The notes beneath the pieces were generated by a model that had not been told where the DNA came from, ran no database searches, and saw only the letters and a program-made list of their open reading frames with translations. This document shows positions 39,092 to 50,960 of a stretch of 64,000 nt of DNA, one piece after another. Location of the stretch: assembly GCA_027574665.1 (NCBI GenBank), contig CM050648.1:45293700-45357699 (forward strand). Reading direction: 5' to 3'. The translations under genes and the position numbers were made by a program. The stretch is from Rhynochetos jubatus (Eukaryota > Chordata > Aves > Eurypygiformes > Rhynochetidae). Every line of letters starts with the position of its first letter. Within the stretch, counting starts at the first letter, position 1.

Positions 39092-39110
39092 AAAAAAAAA
39101 AAAAAAAAAA
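39092..39110 (+). repeat. A19 homopolymer run
   Basis: Nineteen A followed by CACC, A7, CCC and A4. It could be the tail of a retroposed sequence, but the upstream 100 bases resemble no known SINE or gene, so it is called simply as a homopolymer. Confidence 0.85.
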
Positions 39111-41806
39111 CACCAAAAAAACCCAAAATACCAACAGGATAAGACCTGTTCTTTAAAATGAAACAGAATTTTAGCAAAACACCTGCATAACAGACATGGT
39201 TCTGAATTCAAGGAAACTAGTAAGCAACATGGCAACTTAACAGAGCAGATTCTAGATACAAAAACAATCACAAGATCTCATTTCCTCCAGTCCTACAGCC
39301 CATCCATTATGTGTACATGTGAATAGGACATCTCCACTCCACAGTCCATCTTTTGAATAAAGAAGGCATCTTTCAGCTGCTGAGACAACACACAAGCCAA
39401 TCAATGTAGACTTTTTTGAACCTGTCTGTCAAGAGAGTCACAAATACACTCCTATGCCCTTCTCTGGGCTCTGAAAGGAGGGTACTGACTGCAGTTTCCC
39501 TTTACTGCTCTGACCATCATGCAAGATGAAAAGGAAGAGATTTCAGGAGTAAAGCAAATTCAAAGAGCAATTCTGGAGGGCCTGACTGATGAAAAAGGTG
39601 TTAGCTTACAAGTTCGGACTGTAACTGGACAAACAAGCACAGTGATTTCAGCTGCATGTCTCTAACAGACATCATGCACTCAACACAGCATAACCAAGAG
39701 GTGATTCCAAGAGACCACCTGTTGAAGTCACTGAGGCTTTTCTCCAAAGGAAGGCCTAAACAGGAACTGCAAGATTGACTCAAGGTGCAAAAGAAGGATA
39801 TGAACTTAAACTAAGTAGGAACTGATGGCTATGAATACGTGGATATGGAAAAAAGGGTTAAAAAAAAAGTGGCAGAATGTGTTTGGAAGTATAAGCTAAA
39901 GGCAGAGAAGTGACAGCAGTGTACCACAATAAATGGAATATGCTTCAGCATGCTCCCAGTAGCAAAGCAGAAAGTACACTACCTTTTCTATCAGTCATGC
40001 TACAGCAACCAACAAATCAAAGCAGATAAAATGTCATTTAAGATCTGCACTGAGTTATTTCTTTTATTTTTTATATTTTAGAAAATAATCATCCACAAAT
40101 AAATCCAAATCAAGTCTGCTGTTGCTCTTCATCAGCAGGAGGGCAGACTGTAAGATGTTTCCCTGCAATGCCGGTGGTCTTAGGGTCCCGGCCTTTTTAA
40201 ACTCTTTGCGCAAGCCAGACCAGCATAACAGAGACTGAGGAGAATTAACACCATTACAATGGTGAGAGTACACAGCATTATTAGTTACACCTAAAGACAT
40301 GGATCATGTTTCCAAGTTACACTGAAATATAAGGATATTCCGTGGGAATGTGTAGACTCAGTTTAAACAAAAAGCACCAGTCACTGTAAATCATTTGGTT
40401 GTTTTCAAAAACTATAGACTGGATAAAAAAATAACATGTAAAAACATGAAGTTTACTTAAGCAAAAAAACATAACCAGGGCTTCTGAAAGCCTCTTTAAG
40501 ACCAATATCTAATTTACAGAGCACATAGATACTACATTTATCTGTTAATTACCTGCTCATGAAAGCTTACTTCTGCTTGGCTTCAGCATATGCAATTCCC
40601 ACCACCAACAATAGAGAGCTGTGAACATATACTGAGAGAACAAACAGCATTGTATATAAAGTGTTGATACAAATGTTCAGCTTTCTAATAATTTTCCCCC
40701 TCAAGACACAAGGTTTTATGAAATTCTTTAATTGCCTACATTCATTCTTGGATATATGGCAGATTTTAAGGACTGTAAAAATATAAAACTAAGGAAATTG
40801 CATTCTTGAGCATAAAGCGTGTGTGCCAAGGTTATAAGAATGATATAAAAGATAACCATTATATACCAATGCCTTACAGTATCATAACTTCAAAGCTGCC
40901 GTTTGCTTTCTAAGTATATACCTCCTTCTAACAGTGCATGCAAGTTGTGCTGAAGCAGCGCTACTTATCTTGTTACGTGCACTGTGTGACTCTAAAACTG
41001 CCATTTTATCCTAATTAAAATGCAACATAAGAAAAATTTATTTTCCCACTCGACACTCCTAGACCTAAGAAGAGGGGTACTGAAATACAGACGTGCCTTA
41101 TTACTTCTGCATGCACTGATGTCTTACAACAAAGATGAAAGGATATTGAAATTATATCTCAAAGTCCTGGTATCCTAAACTGTAACTTCCTTCTCTGCAT
41201 TGTACAGTTTTAGGCAGTTGTGATTCTGGCTTTTCTGTTTCAATTCATGCAAATTGCATATCTTCACAAGATTTATCTTCAGGTCTTACACAAAGATTTT
41301 ATAAAACATCAGTGGATTTATTTTAGTAATTATTCACAAGTATTTTAATGACATTTCATTTAGGTGATTATTGATAGAATCTAATAATCTGATGCTTCTC
41401 TCATTTAAGCAGTAGTTCAAAATCAAACACTACCTCATTAATAATAACCAAAATTTGCCTCATGCTCGTCTTTTCAAAGGCTTTTCAGAGGACATTTCAT
41501 ATGGCCAAACAGATATGTTTGGTTTCCTCATCTTATTCAGAGGGCGTCAGTAATTGACCCAGATTTGGGGTTAGACCACTCAGAAATGTACCAGCAAGCC
41601 CTCTCAGAATTTTTCTGCTACCCTTATCCTACATACACATCCTAATCATGATACATTATCACTAAAAGCTAGATAATACTGAAGTGTTTTCTGCCCAGCA
41701 AGCAACAATAGACAATAGACTAATAGTTAGGACACTCTTAAATCCTCCCTATGCCTGTTTGAAACACAGATTTCCATTGTCAAACTGCTGACCATTTTTG
41801 ATCAGA

Positions 41807-42078
41807 GAATCATAGAACCACAGGACAGTTTGGGTTGGAAAGCACCTTAAAGATCATCCAGTTCCAACCCCCCTGCCATGGGCAGGGACACCTTCCACTA
41901 GACCAGGTTGCTCAAAGCCTCATCCAGCCTGGCCTTGAACACTGCCAGGGATGGGGCATCCACAGCTTCTCTGGGCAACCTGTCCCAGTGCCTCACCACC
42001 CTCCACGGGAAGAATTTCTTCCTGATGTCCAATATAAGTCTACCCACTTTCAATTTAAACCCATTATCCCTTGTCCTT
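41807..42078 (-). mobile_element. CR1 LINE, 3' end fragment, antisense
   Basis: It starts with GAATCATAGAACCACAGG and passes through CCATGGGCAGGGACACC, then GGGCATCCACAGCTTCTCTG and GAAGAATTTCTTCCTGATG. Similarity stops after CCCTTGTCCT at 42078. The closest relatives in the window are the copies at 9.5 and 53.9 kb. The frames running through it on both strands are repeat by-products. Confidence 0.95.
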
Positions 42079-45000
42079 GATGTCTGTGGGAAATTTCTGT
42101 CCATCCAGTGCACGGAGAGACCAACACAGAACAAAAAATAGTGAACTCCACTGGGGAAGCTGGGAGAATAAAAGTGGCACATCAAACTGCTATTGGTTGA
42201 AAAAACATTGCCAGAACTGGACCTGTGTACGCTACTTGCTCCAAATAAGGTACTTTCTTCAAAAGGGAGATTACAGAGGTTAAGCAGCAAATACACAAAG
42301 AAAGTTGATATAGGAATCCTCTGGTCTTACTGCTTGCTACGCCATCGGTGCCAGAGAAATGGCTTCTCAGGAGTCATGTCAGGAATATGCACGAATGATC
42401 TCCGTGCAGTCACTAGAAGTGAGACTAGCCACAGAAACACCAGCATAATAAGACAGATTCAGGGGAAAGCTTTATTTTCATCATTTCCCTCAAAAGACTT
42501 GGGCTCTTTGGAAGTTTCCTTTCAAACACAAGAAAAACATGCATCTCTTAGAAGTGCCTGTTTCTCTGGCAATGACAAACCCCTGAATTCAGAGAACTTT
42601 AAATGTTCTATTCTCAATTTCTCCCCTCAAAGAAATAAGAATACCTTGAAAAATAAACATCTATTGGGACCTAGTGATCACCTGCATCCAAGCAGGTATT
42701 ACAATCTACTAATTTAGACAAATATATACAATTTTACTCTTACCATGTCTTCCCCTCACCTTGCCTTCCCCACTGACTAGTCTAATAATTTCTTGGTCAG
42801 ATGGCTAATAGTAGACTCCAGTTCCACGGGGGATGGGACTGTCTTTGACCTTTTCCTTCAGTCAGTGTTTACAGCACAGAAAACACACTAGAAAGGATAA
42901 TAAAAATGTCATTCATCTACTCTACTCCTAAACCACCTCAAGGAGAAAATGAGTACAAATACCGACATTCAGCATCAGGCAAATGACATGCTTTCTTGTT
43001 CACACACGAAGGTTGACTAGCTCTCTACAGAAAATGCATCCGACATAGGTCCTCAGCACTGCCACAGCCACCACAAACACGCCAGAGTCTGTCAAAACCT
43101 TTGCAGAAGACAGGAAAGTGAGAAGCTGCCAGTTCTGATTTCCACTGTCTAACTTTCTTCTCCCCACTCTTCTTGGTACCTGGTACGTGTTTTTCTCTGG
43201 ATTACGGTTGGTGAGGCACAGCAGATCTCCATGAGCTGCCCTGCTCACTGCAGCTGGGTGGCAGCCCCGTGACTCCTTGGTGGGCTGTCAGAGAGCTCAC
43301 CCGGGGACCGAGGTCTCCCGGGCAGCTCGCTCCTGCCAGTTCTCCAGACGGGCTGCGAAGGCCAGGAGGGCAGACCACACAGGCTGCTGCAAGCACTGCC
43401 ACAGCAAACGTCGCCACTCTTGCAACACACTAGATTCCCATGCCTGGGGAGCTGCTGGTGTAAATAGTCAGTTGCTTTTCATCCTTAGACCCTACCTCAG
43501 CAAAACATTTGTACATAAAGAAGGGCACACTTACACACATTGCCATGCCGCAAAGCAACACATTACAGGCTTGTTCAAGCAGAGATCTACTTACAAGTAA
43601 GTTAAAGTTTCAAGCATTTCAATTTTTTTCTGGAAAGATTAAAACTTGGAAAACAGAGAAAACACCAAAAAGAAAAATAAATCCATAAAAATACACACCA
43701 ACAACTTTTCATCCAACCAGACCCTTACGGTAATTATTTCAATACTGACTGAAGTATTTGGCTGGATATTGGGACTCAGTGTGAGCACACAGCTAGTCTG
43801 GTAAGTTTGTCCATCTAAACCAAGCTTTAGTCTGTGAAAAATTTGGCCTTTAGGACAACTACCCTAAAAAACCCTCATTATTTTGCAGCCTCAATATGAA
43901 AATAAATTAGCTCTTCATCCTTGAACATCTTGGGTGAGCTGAAGGCAAGCCTCTTCTCTGTTTTTTACTCCTGGCATTTATAAGAGGAGACAAAAATCAA
44001 AATACTGATGTTACTTAACAATTTATGGCTTTACTTATCATAGACTTGAAAGTATCTTGTATTTGCTATATGAGCACTTTCATTCTTGTATATTTGTCTT
44101 ATTATACACCACACATCATTTCATGGCTACAACAGCACATGGAATCCACAAATATCATAAACCATTGCTCTTTGTCTGCAAACTGATGTGTGCCAACTAT
44201 AGCATATAAGATAATGAAACACTTCACATATTATTGGCCAAGTATATGAGCTGTTAAATATGGGAGCTCACAGTCTTACAGCCAAACACCTGGCAAAGTT
44301 CAAATGAATTCCACAGGTCTGGTAAAAGCTCATTTTTTGTCACTTACTCCGCGTCTACTCAGAGGCATTTTGGTTGTATAAAAGTCAAACATTTCTGGTT
44401 CAGTGCCTGGGGAGGTGCATCTTTCCCATCAGCACCCCCAAATGAAAACCAATCCAAAAAGCATCGCTGAACATTCTGCCAAAATAAGCCTTCTTTGGAG
44501 GCTGAAATCAATGTTTGGCAAGGTCATCATCCCACAACCAGCATTCTCTCCTGTTTTTGCTCAGTCACTGAACTCAGCTTGGATCAGCAGATCATGAAAA
44601 AGGTTTTTCTAAACACCTTCTGTTCAAAGTAAAACAGGAAGCTCTGTCATAAATGAACCTGCTCATCGCTTCCTCTCTTCAGCCTGAGAAGTTCAGACAG
44701 CCTGGATGAGTCACAGAGCACTTAAAGATGACTTCTGGGATATTCAGCCAAATAAATCCCAAATTTCGAAAGTCTTGAAGCCTAACCATCTGTATGAGCT
44801 GTTTCTCTAACTTCAGAATGAACGTTACAAGGCTCCGTCTATATATGGACAGCCTACTCCACAGGATCAAGTGGTTTGAAATTCCCATTTAACTTCAGAA
44901 AGTCTCGTGAGTGCTCAACACAGCTTCTGTTGGCTAAACGCATACTGACGTACGTGAAGAGCACGCGTTTTGCAAACCAAACATTTCCAAGTCCAGGGTG

Positions 45001-46400
45001 TATTTTGCTGCACAGGTATGCTTACTCATAGCTACTGTCGCCTTGAAAGAGGCGTGCGTGCCCACGTTGACAGAAAAAAATTCTAAGAGAGCTCAACTCA
45101 TCAGCCATTACAGTTGCTTGTAATGCTATCCTGGGAATCCTCTTTTCATAGTTTTATGACTTTAAGACATAACCTTGTGCAGCATAATGCAGCCTGTCAA
45201 AACTAATATCACAAAGTCTCTTAGAGATGAGACACTAATGGATAGGAGATGCACAGAAGAACTGAACGGATCCACAGCGATCCAATGAACTCAATGCTCC
45301 TGTCTAATCTACTTGAGCCCTGTAGGAGGATAACATCCAGCACACTCTTAAGGGTTATTTAAAAGCTTGCTAAGAGACTGAAAACATACAGCTGAGAGGA
45401 TCCAGTCCAACACCAGGAAAGTCAAGCGAGGATAAAGGCATTCAGAACCTCTTGCACCTAGGACCTTGGTGAAGACACGCGATAACCAAAGTTATTCCCA
45501 TCTGGCAGCTGTTGAGTAGCCTACATGAAAGGGTGGCTTCAGTGCAGTTAGTAGACACATGTTTACATTACAGATAGAACTACGTAGCAAGTTCAGCGGA
45601 GACGCCCGGCAGTTTTGCTAGGTTAACACATCAGTGATAACGGAACAAAGCTTCCAAGTCTGATACTGCTCACCCCCACTTGCCCTTCACCGGGTCAGTC
45701 TAGGTCGCAGCCAAGAAGCCATGCAGGAAGTGCTTATACTTCTGCTATCTGTTTGCAAATACAGGAGTCCAGACAGTACAGCATTTCACACAGATGCTAA
45801 ATTAGCAGTGGTAGGCAATTTTTAAGTAATACAAACCTCTCCCTCAAAAAAAACCCCAACTACTACACGTGGCAATTGCTTATATTCCTTTAGCCCCCGA
45901 ACAACTTCATACTTCAAATTGGCTTCGAAGTATGCATAATGCCAAACATCAGTGGCCTTGCCTCCTTGAGAGCTGGTCTTGAAGTGTGGGCTAACTGCTC
46001 TTTTTTCCCTGATGAATGCACACAGCCAGATGGTTATTACAGCACGGGGCAGTGCTCTTCAGATGATTTTGCTCCCAAAAACCACGCAACACATTCGTTC
46101 TTTTAAGAATACTGGATGAGGGAAAACTGAAACAGGCAAGGTTCAAAGGGGCAACACAGTCAATTGCTACTGAAATTCAACATCCAAACGACCTGCTCTC
46201 ACCCATTTGCAGGCTCCTTGTTCTTGGTTTCTCTTAAAGAAAGACCGTCGGATAACCCCTCTAATGACCGGAGCACTCTGTTTCAGTCACTGGCACCGTC
46301 CCCTGCGTCACCATGAGATGACCCCTGCGCTGGTAGCGGCATAATCCCTGAAGAAGCCCGATGAATCTCAGCCGGTGCCAGGGCTGAGAGGGCTTGAATT
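42079..46400. other. Non-coding sequence between CR1 and the CpG island
   Basis: No exon is supported. A locally GC-rich block at 43220-43430 stands out from its AT-rich surroundings and carries overlapping frames on both strands; it is covered in the findings. The sequence becomes gradually more GC-rich from 46.2 kb toward the island. Confidence 0.5.
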
Positions 46401-47330
46401 CGGTGGCCTTGCCCAGCCTCACCGGGGGCCATCCCTAACGCTACCCACAACCCGGGAGCCACATTTCAACACAGCTCGAGGCCATTAGTCCCCGTCACAG
46501 TCTCCATCCCCGGCCCAGGCCGGTCTCGGCCCTGCCCGGCCATGCCGGGGCTGCGTCTGACCCTGGCTCCCCTCACCCTGACCCCCACCCGCGGGCTGGC
46601 GCCCATCCCCACGGCTCGGCCGCGGGCCCGCACCCAACCGCAGAGGAGCGACACATGACAAGTTGCCTCCTCCTCCTCCTCCGGGAAACACCGAGAAGCA
46701 ACGCAGCCCCCTTAGCGCGGCTCCCCGGGCCGGAAAGGCGGCACCGCGAGCGCCAGGCTCGGCCCAAAGCGGCGGGGCGGGCGCTCCCCAGCCGGGCGCT
46801 CAGGGGCCTGAGGGGGCAGCCGCCGCCACCGGCGCCGCGCCGCCGCCAAGCCGTTGGGCAGGGCGGCATCTAGCGGCCGCTGCCGGCGCGACTTGGTCCG
46901 TTGAACCGAAGGAGACACAGCTGCGAGCGCGGCGCTGGCTGAGGTGCCCGTCCCAAGCCGTGACCTGGATGGCGGCCTGAGGCTTGCCGCTGCCCGCCTG
47001 CCCCGTCGCGCCACACACCCTCCTCGCAAGCGCCCCCAAATCGCCAGACAGCGCTGTTAACCCCCGCACAGAGATGTCTCTTGGCTTTTTTCCCTGTTAA
47101 GCCGATCAAATGTGCGTGTAACAGGAAATCACAGCTATTTAGCAACCGTGCAAGAAACTTCTGGGTTGTCGGCTACGCGGTGGCTTTGGCGAGAAGCAGG
47201 GCGGGTGCGTAACGGGGCTGGCGGCACCGCGGTGGGGAGCCGGGAGAGAAAGGGGGATGCGGCGCATCCACGGAGATCAGACCAGGTGCAGGATCTGAAA
47301 TCCATGCCGTCGAGAAGAACCGGCACGTAA
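46400..47330. promoter_or_regulatory. CpG island, probable promoter of an unidentified transcript
   Basis: The sequence changes abruptly from AT-rich to strongly GC-rich with many unsuppressed CpG dinucleotides, densest at about 46540-47060. It contains an SP1-type GGGGCGG at 46774-46780, an ETS-like CCGGAAA at 46730, a YY1-like GATGGCGGC at 46968-46976 and a CCAAT at 47344-47348. There is no TATA box in an obvious place. In such promoters the ATGGCGGC word usually sits just downstream of the start in the direction of transcription, which hints at plus-strand transcription. GGTGAG donor-like words also occur on the minus strand near 46423 and 46575. No coding exon could be joined to it. Confidence 0.75.
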
Positions 47331-50300
47331 CGCTTAACGACATCCAATGGTCACGACCCAAGTCTGAGATCTCTTCTGAAGGAGCAGCATCTCTACTAAT
47401 CCAGCTCCCTCGATGAGCATGCCGGGGCAGCGGTTCAAGGATGACTCGGAGGGAAGGCTGCCATTGCCTGACTCACCATCCCCGCTTCCTGCAGCCCGGC
47501 CTTTCAAGTCTCCGTCCCATTACCAGCTCACGAAGTGAACCCTCTTATCGTGTGAAGGGCGATGAAGTCACAGGCCCCCACAGACTGTGTCTATACATAC
47601 TCTCCCTCCTCCATGTTTTTGTCTGGAAATTTGTTGCTCATACTGTTCATATGAACATTTTTCTCACTAAGATCCAAGTAAAATTATTCATAAAATGATT
47701 CAGGTTTGCCAGTAACAGCGTGGATTGTGAGACTTTATTAAGTTGCATTGTACCTATGGGTGCTGTGATGCTACGAAAAGGCTTCCTATTAGGTTTTATT
47801 CATAAAAAGTTGAAAACTCACCTGATAGTGCTCTTCCTGTCAAAAATGCAAGTACAAGGAATGCGAAGTGTTGAGTAAAAATAACTCCCATTAACAACAG
47901 CAGATTTGAGATAGGGATGCTACTCCCAAATGATCAAGAATTATTCCCTCTATCTCAGTGATACGGTCCATACTTCATCTGCCTCCTCCTCCAAAAAAAC
48001 CCAAAGAACAGACCTAAACAAGTACATAAACCGAGACATTTCACAGTGAGAGGTCATGATCTTTTAGCTATAATCTTAACCAATTAGCTCTGTCTGTTTT
48101 AGTCTGTTCAGACAAACCTAATTAGCAACTTCAAACAGCATTTCGCAAAATGCTAGCTCTAATCTTAAAATGCATAAATCACTAGGGAAAACTGCACATA
48201 GCCCCTGATCTGCTGTGTTTATTTCTGCAGAAACTTTTCGCACAGCCTTATTCCAGTTCACAAAAGTGTACAAAACACTAATAAAATAGGTAAAACTCAC
48301 TTAGGTGACACCTCACCCCAGTGGTGCTCTGAGCTTGCCTTGGGTAGCCTTAAGGAGGTGTATTCTGAGCCCGTTTGGGCTGAAACTGTGTAGTCATCAG
48401 CGAGTGAATGGACACAGGAGGAACTACGTTCAGTTCTGACCGCACCTGCAGTGCTAAGCAATGGAAATTCAGAGCCCTCTGCGTCAAAAGTGAAACCAGG
48501 AGCACCCAAAGCCTGGCACCAGTCTCTAAAATTACTTTGTAACAAGGAAAAGCAAGGAGAGACCAGAAGTGATTCATTTTCTATGCCAATATCCAGGCTC
48601 TTGAAGTACAGCAAGCAAAATTTCCTGAATTTCTGCAAACAAAAGAATTCCCATGTAAAGCAATGAGGAAGAGGCAATCACTAGCAAGGATGAAGAAATA
48701 ATACCCCACAAACTATAAAAGAAAGAAAGAAAGAAACCAAAGGAGAAATATGGAGAGAAAATAGCACTGTGTGAAATTCACTGTGGAAAAATGTTGTTAA
48801 TACAACTGCATTGTAACTAATGTACAACTAAAGGAAATAAAAAGATGCTGCATGAGAGACAAACAGCAAATACTCATGACACCAAAGAGAAAGTGGCCAC
48901 AAATAACTATGAACTGACAGGGCATTAAGGCATCTGGCCTGCAGTACCCAAGCACAGTTTTAACTCCCTGGTCCAGACACCTGTCAACAATATCCCAACT
49001 CCACGCTGTGGCAACCCTTAGTGAGCATCAACCCTACACAATAATTTGGTCTGGCAAGAAGGAAACGCAGGTGCAGAGGCCAAGAGGGCCCTACAGAGCC
49101 CTCGACATGTTCTCCATCTATGTCAGGAGCTTGCTTTTCAGGGAAAGTACCTTACGGTATGTAGACGCTACCATAGGTCTGCTTCCTCTGGAAGGGCTCT
49201 ATAAGCTCTTCTTCCAGCTCTCATTGCTAAGGTCACACACCTGGAGATCTCCCTTACGAGGCTTGCAGCCTTATTTTCCATCCCACACACTAGAAGGACC
49301 CCATTTTCCACATTCAACTGTGGATCTCTTGTTTATTTCCTTTGGTATTCCATCTCCATTGCCACCAACATGCAAATAATTTAAGGAGAATTCTTTCTGT
49401 CTGAGGGAAGCAACATAACGAAGCAGGGAATAATAGATACAAAACGAGCATCTGTGAGAAGGGTTCTGTGTTGGGCAGATGTAAAAACAACAGCAACAAA
49501 CAAACACAAAATCAATTAACCCACACCAGAGAAATTACTGAAAACTACATGAGAAACAAGACACAGAGGTACAAAGCTCAGCCTGTTCTCCTGAGAAAGC
49601 CAGAGAGGCTGTTGACAAGTGAGTTTATCATCCTGTGTCCCGCCAACCTCCTATTACAGCATCCAGCAACCATCAGCCCACCCAAGTCCTACTGTCAAAA
49701 GAGCTGTATGTTCTCGCTGACAAATGTAAAGAGTTGTGGAAAAGGATGTCCAAACCCCAAAGCCTCAAACACAGCACCTTACGGGTTTTGACTGTTACAA
49801 AACCACCCTGAGTAATTTCCAAAATCGTGGCCAGGCCCTGAGGAATAATTTTTTTCAAAACAATGTTGTGAATGTTTCTGTTAACATGTTGAGTGTATAA
49901 TTTTAATTTCTTCTTTTGGAGTTACTCTGTGCTAACAGGCATTATGTTCCTTTCAAGAGACAGCAGAGAACAATGCGGCTGCACTCAGTCAGCGGGCATC
50001 TTCTGGAAGGAGGAAGAAATTGTGCTTTTCCAAGAGCAATTGAGCAACTTTTCGGGGAAAAAGTTTCTGGAGTGCAGAGTAGGTCAGACAGAGTGGAGAA
50101 ACACACGAGGAGGAGGAGCCTGCAGCGCAAGCAGAGACAGGAGAGCTCAGAGAGGCAGAGGGCACATACAAAACCAAGGGCCCAAACGCGTGCACATACT
50201 TCCCCCAGGATGCTGGGAGGGGATTGTGAAGACTTTGTTACAGTGCAGGAAGCCACTGAAAACTGGGCTGAGAAAAAGAACAGAACATAAGGATATAGTA

Positions 50301-50406
50301 GGTAATGAGGGAGAAGGCATACATGGGTTAACACCCTTTCATTTCCATTGTCTCCAAGTCTCTTCTTCTAAATACTGTTCTAGCTTAACTTCCAAGGGAA
50401 CTCCTG
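47331..50406. other. Non-coding sequence right of the CpG island
   Basis: No exon is recognised. Two frames are longer than most: 126 codons on the minus strand at 48297-48677 and 123 codons on the plus strand at 49008-49379. Neither has a family motif or clear splice signals. A (GAAA)n microsatellite lies at 48717-48736. If the CpG island drives a plus-strand transcript, its introns or a non-coding RNA could cover this stretch. Confidence 0.45.
48717..48736 (+). repeat. (GAAA)n microsatellite
   Basis: Five GAAA units with a short A-rich lead-in. Confidence 0.85.
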
Positions 50407-50474
50407 GTGTTTTTGGCAGCATATATACTAGAATTTGAACAATGCAGAAAAGATTAGCACAGCACCTGCACAAG
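50407..50474 (+). pseudogene. U6 snRNA pseudogene, 5' two-thirds only
   Basis: The sequence follows vertebrate U6 spliceosomal RNA from its 5' end: GTG, a shortened stem region, GGCAGCATATATACTAGAAT, TTGAACAATGCAGAAAAG, then the highly diagnostic AGATTAGCA (the U6 ACAGAGA/AGC region) and CACCTGCACAAG. Most differences are C-to-T or G-to-A. The ACAGAGA box reads GCAGAAA, so it could not function in splicing. There is no U6-type promoter (TATA or PSE) that I can see upstream. The last third, including the 3' stem and U tail, is missing, and CR1 sequence follows almost at once. Confidence 0.88.
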
Positions 50475-50489
50475 TGGGTTTGGGGGTGG

Positions 50490-50960
50490 TAGGAAGGCTC
50501 CACAGCACAGGACACATATTGACATGCTGGAGCAAGTCCAGCAGCAGGCCACCAAACTGGTCAGGGGGACGGAGCACAGGCATATGAGGAGAGGCTTAGA
50601 GAAATTAGTCCATTCAGCTTGGAGAAGAAGAGGCTCAGAGGAGACACAACTGCTGAAACTACCTGACCTCAGCATACAGATAAGACAGAACCAGACTCTT
50701 CTTGTAGGTGCACAGTGAGAGAGAGGCAAGGACGATAAGGTGGAGCATGGGTAATTCTAATTAAACATCAGAAAAACAGTTTACCATGAAGGTGGTCAAA
50801 TCGAGGAATAGAGGATGTGGGCTCTCCATCTCTGGAGATGTCGAGGCCTTGACTGGGCATGGCCCTGAGCAATCTGAGTTAGACCTCTTCTAAGCAGGGG
50901 GTTGGACTAGATGACCTCCAGAGGACCCTTTCAACCTAAATTCTTCTGTGAGATTGTGAA
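50490..50960 (+). mobile_element. CR1 LINE, 3' fragment of an older subfamily, sense
   Basis: GGCTCCACAGCACAGGACAC and GACATGCTGGAGCAAGTCC, then CAGCTTGGAGAAGAAGAGGC, follow CR1 in sense order. The 3' part reads GGGGGTTGGACTAGATGACC and TCCAGAGGACCCTTTCAACC and ends at ATTCTTCTGTGAGATTGTG near 50958. It is more diverged than the copies at 9.5, 20.9, 41.8 and 53.9 kb. It begins within 20 bases of the end of the U6 fragment and has the same orientation. Confidence 0.9.

Larger units (their letters stand above)
36561..41806. other. Non-coding sequence with one LTR scrap
   Basis: No exon is supported. A 126-codon minus-strand frame at 38529-38909 with a hydrophobic start is discussed among the findings but is not called as a gene. 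There is an A19 run at 39092-39110 followed by more A-rich sequence. The AT content is high, and other frames are short. Confidence 0.5.

Noticed and set aside
39092..39110. Poly-A tail of a processed pseudogene
   Set aside because: The sequence upstream matches no gene or SINE that I recognise, and no target duplication was seen.
41898..42296. 132-codon minus-strand frame
   Set aside because: Its second half is CR1, and similar frames appear in every CR1 copy here.
46573..47145. Several Arg/Ala/Gly/Pro-rich frames in the CpG island
   Set aside because: GC-rich DNA has few stop codons, so long frames are expected on all strands. None has a credible start followed by homology. The ATGGCGGCC at 46969 reads Met-Ala-Ala-stop, so that ATG is not a coding start.
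48297..48677. 126-codon minus-strand frame
   Set aside because: It has no family motif and no convincing splice sites. It may be part of an unrecognised repeat.
49893..50438. 181-codon plus-strand frame
   Set aside because: It runs into the U6 pseudogene, is rich in charged low-complexity words from a GA-rich stretch, and has no domain.
50407..50474. Functional U6 gene
   Set aside because: The 3' third is missing, the ACAGAGA box is altered, and no snRNA promoter is visible.
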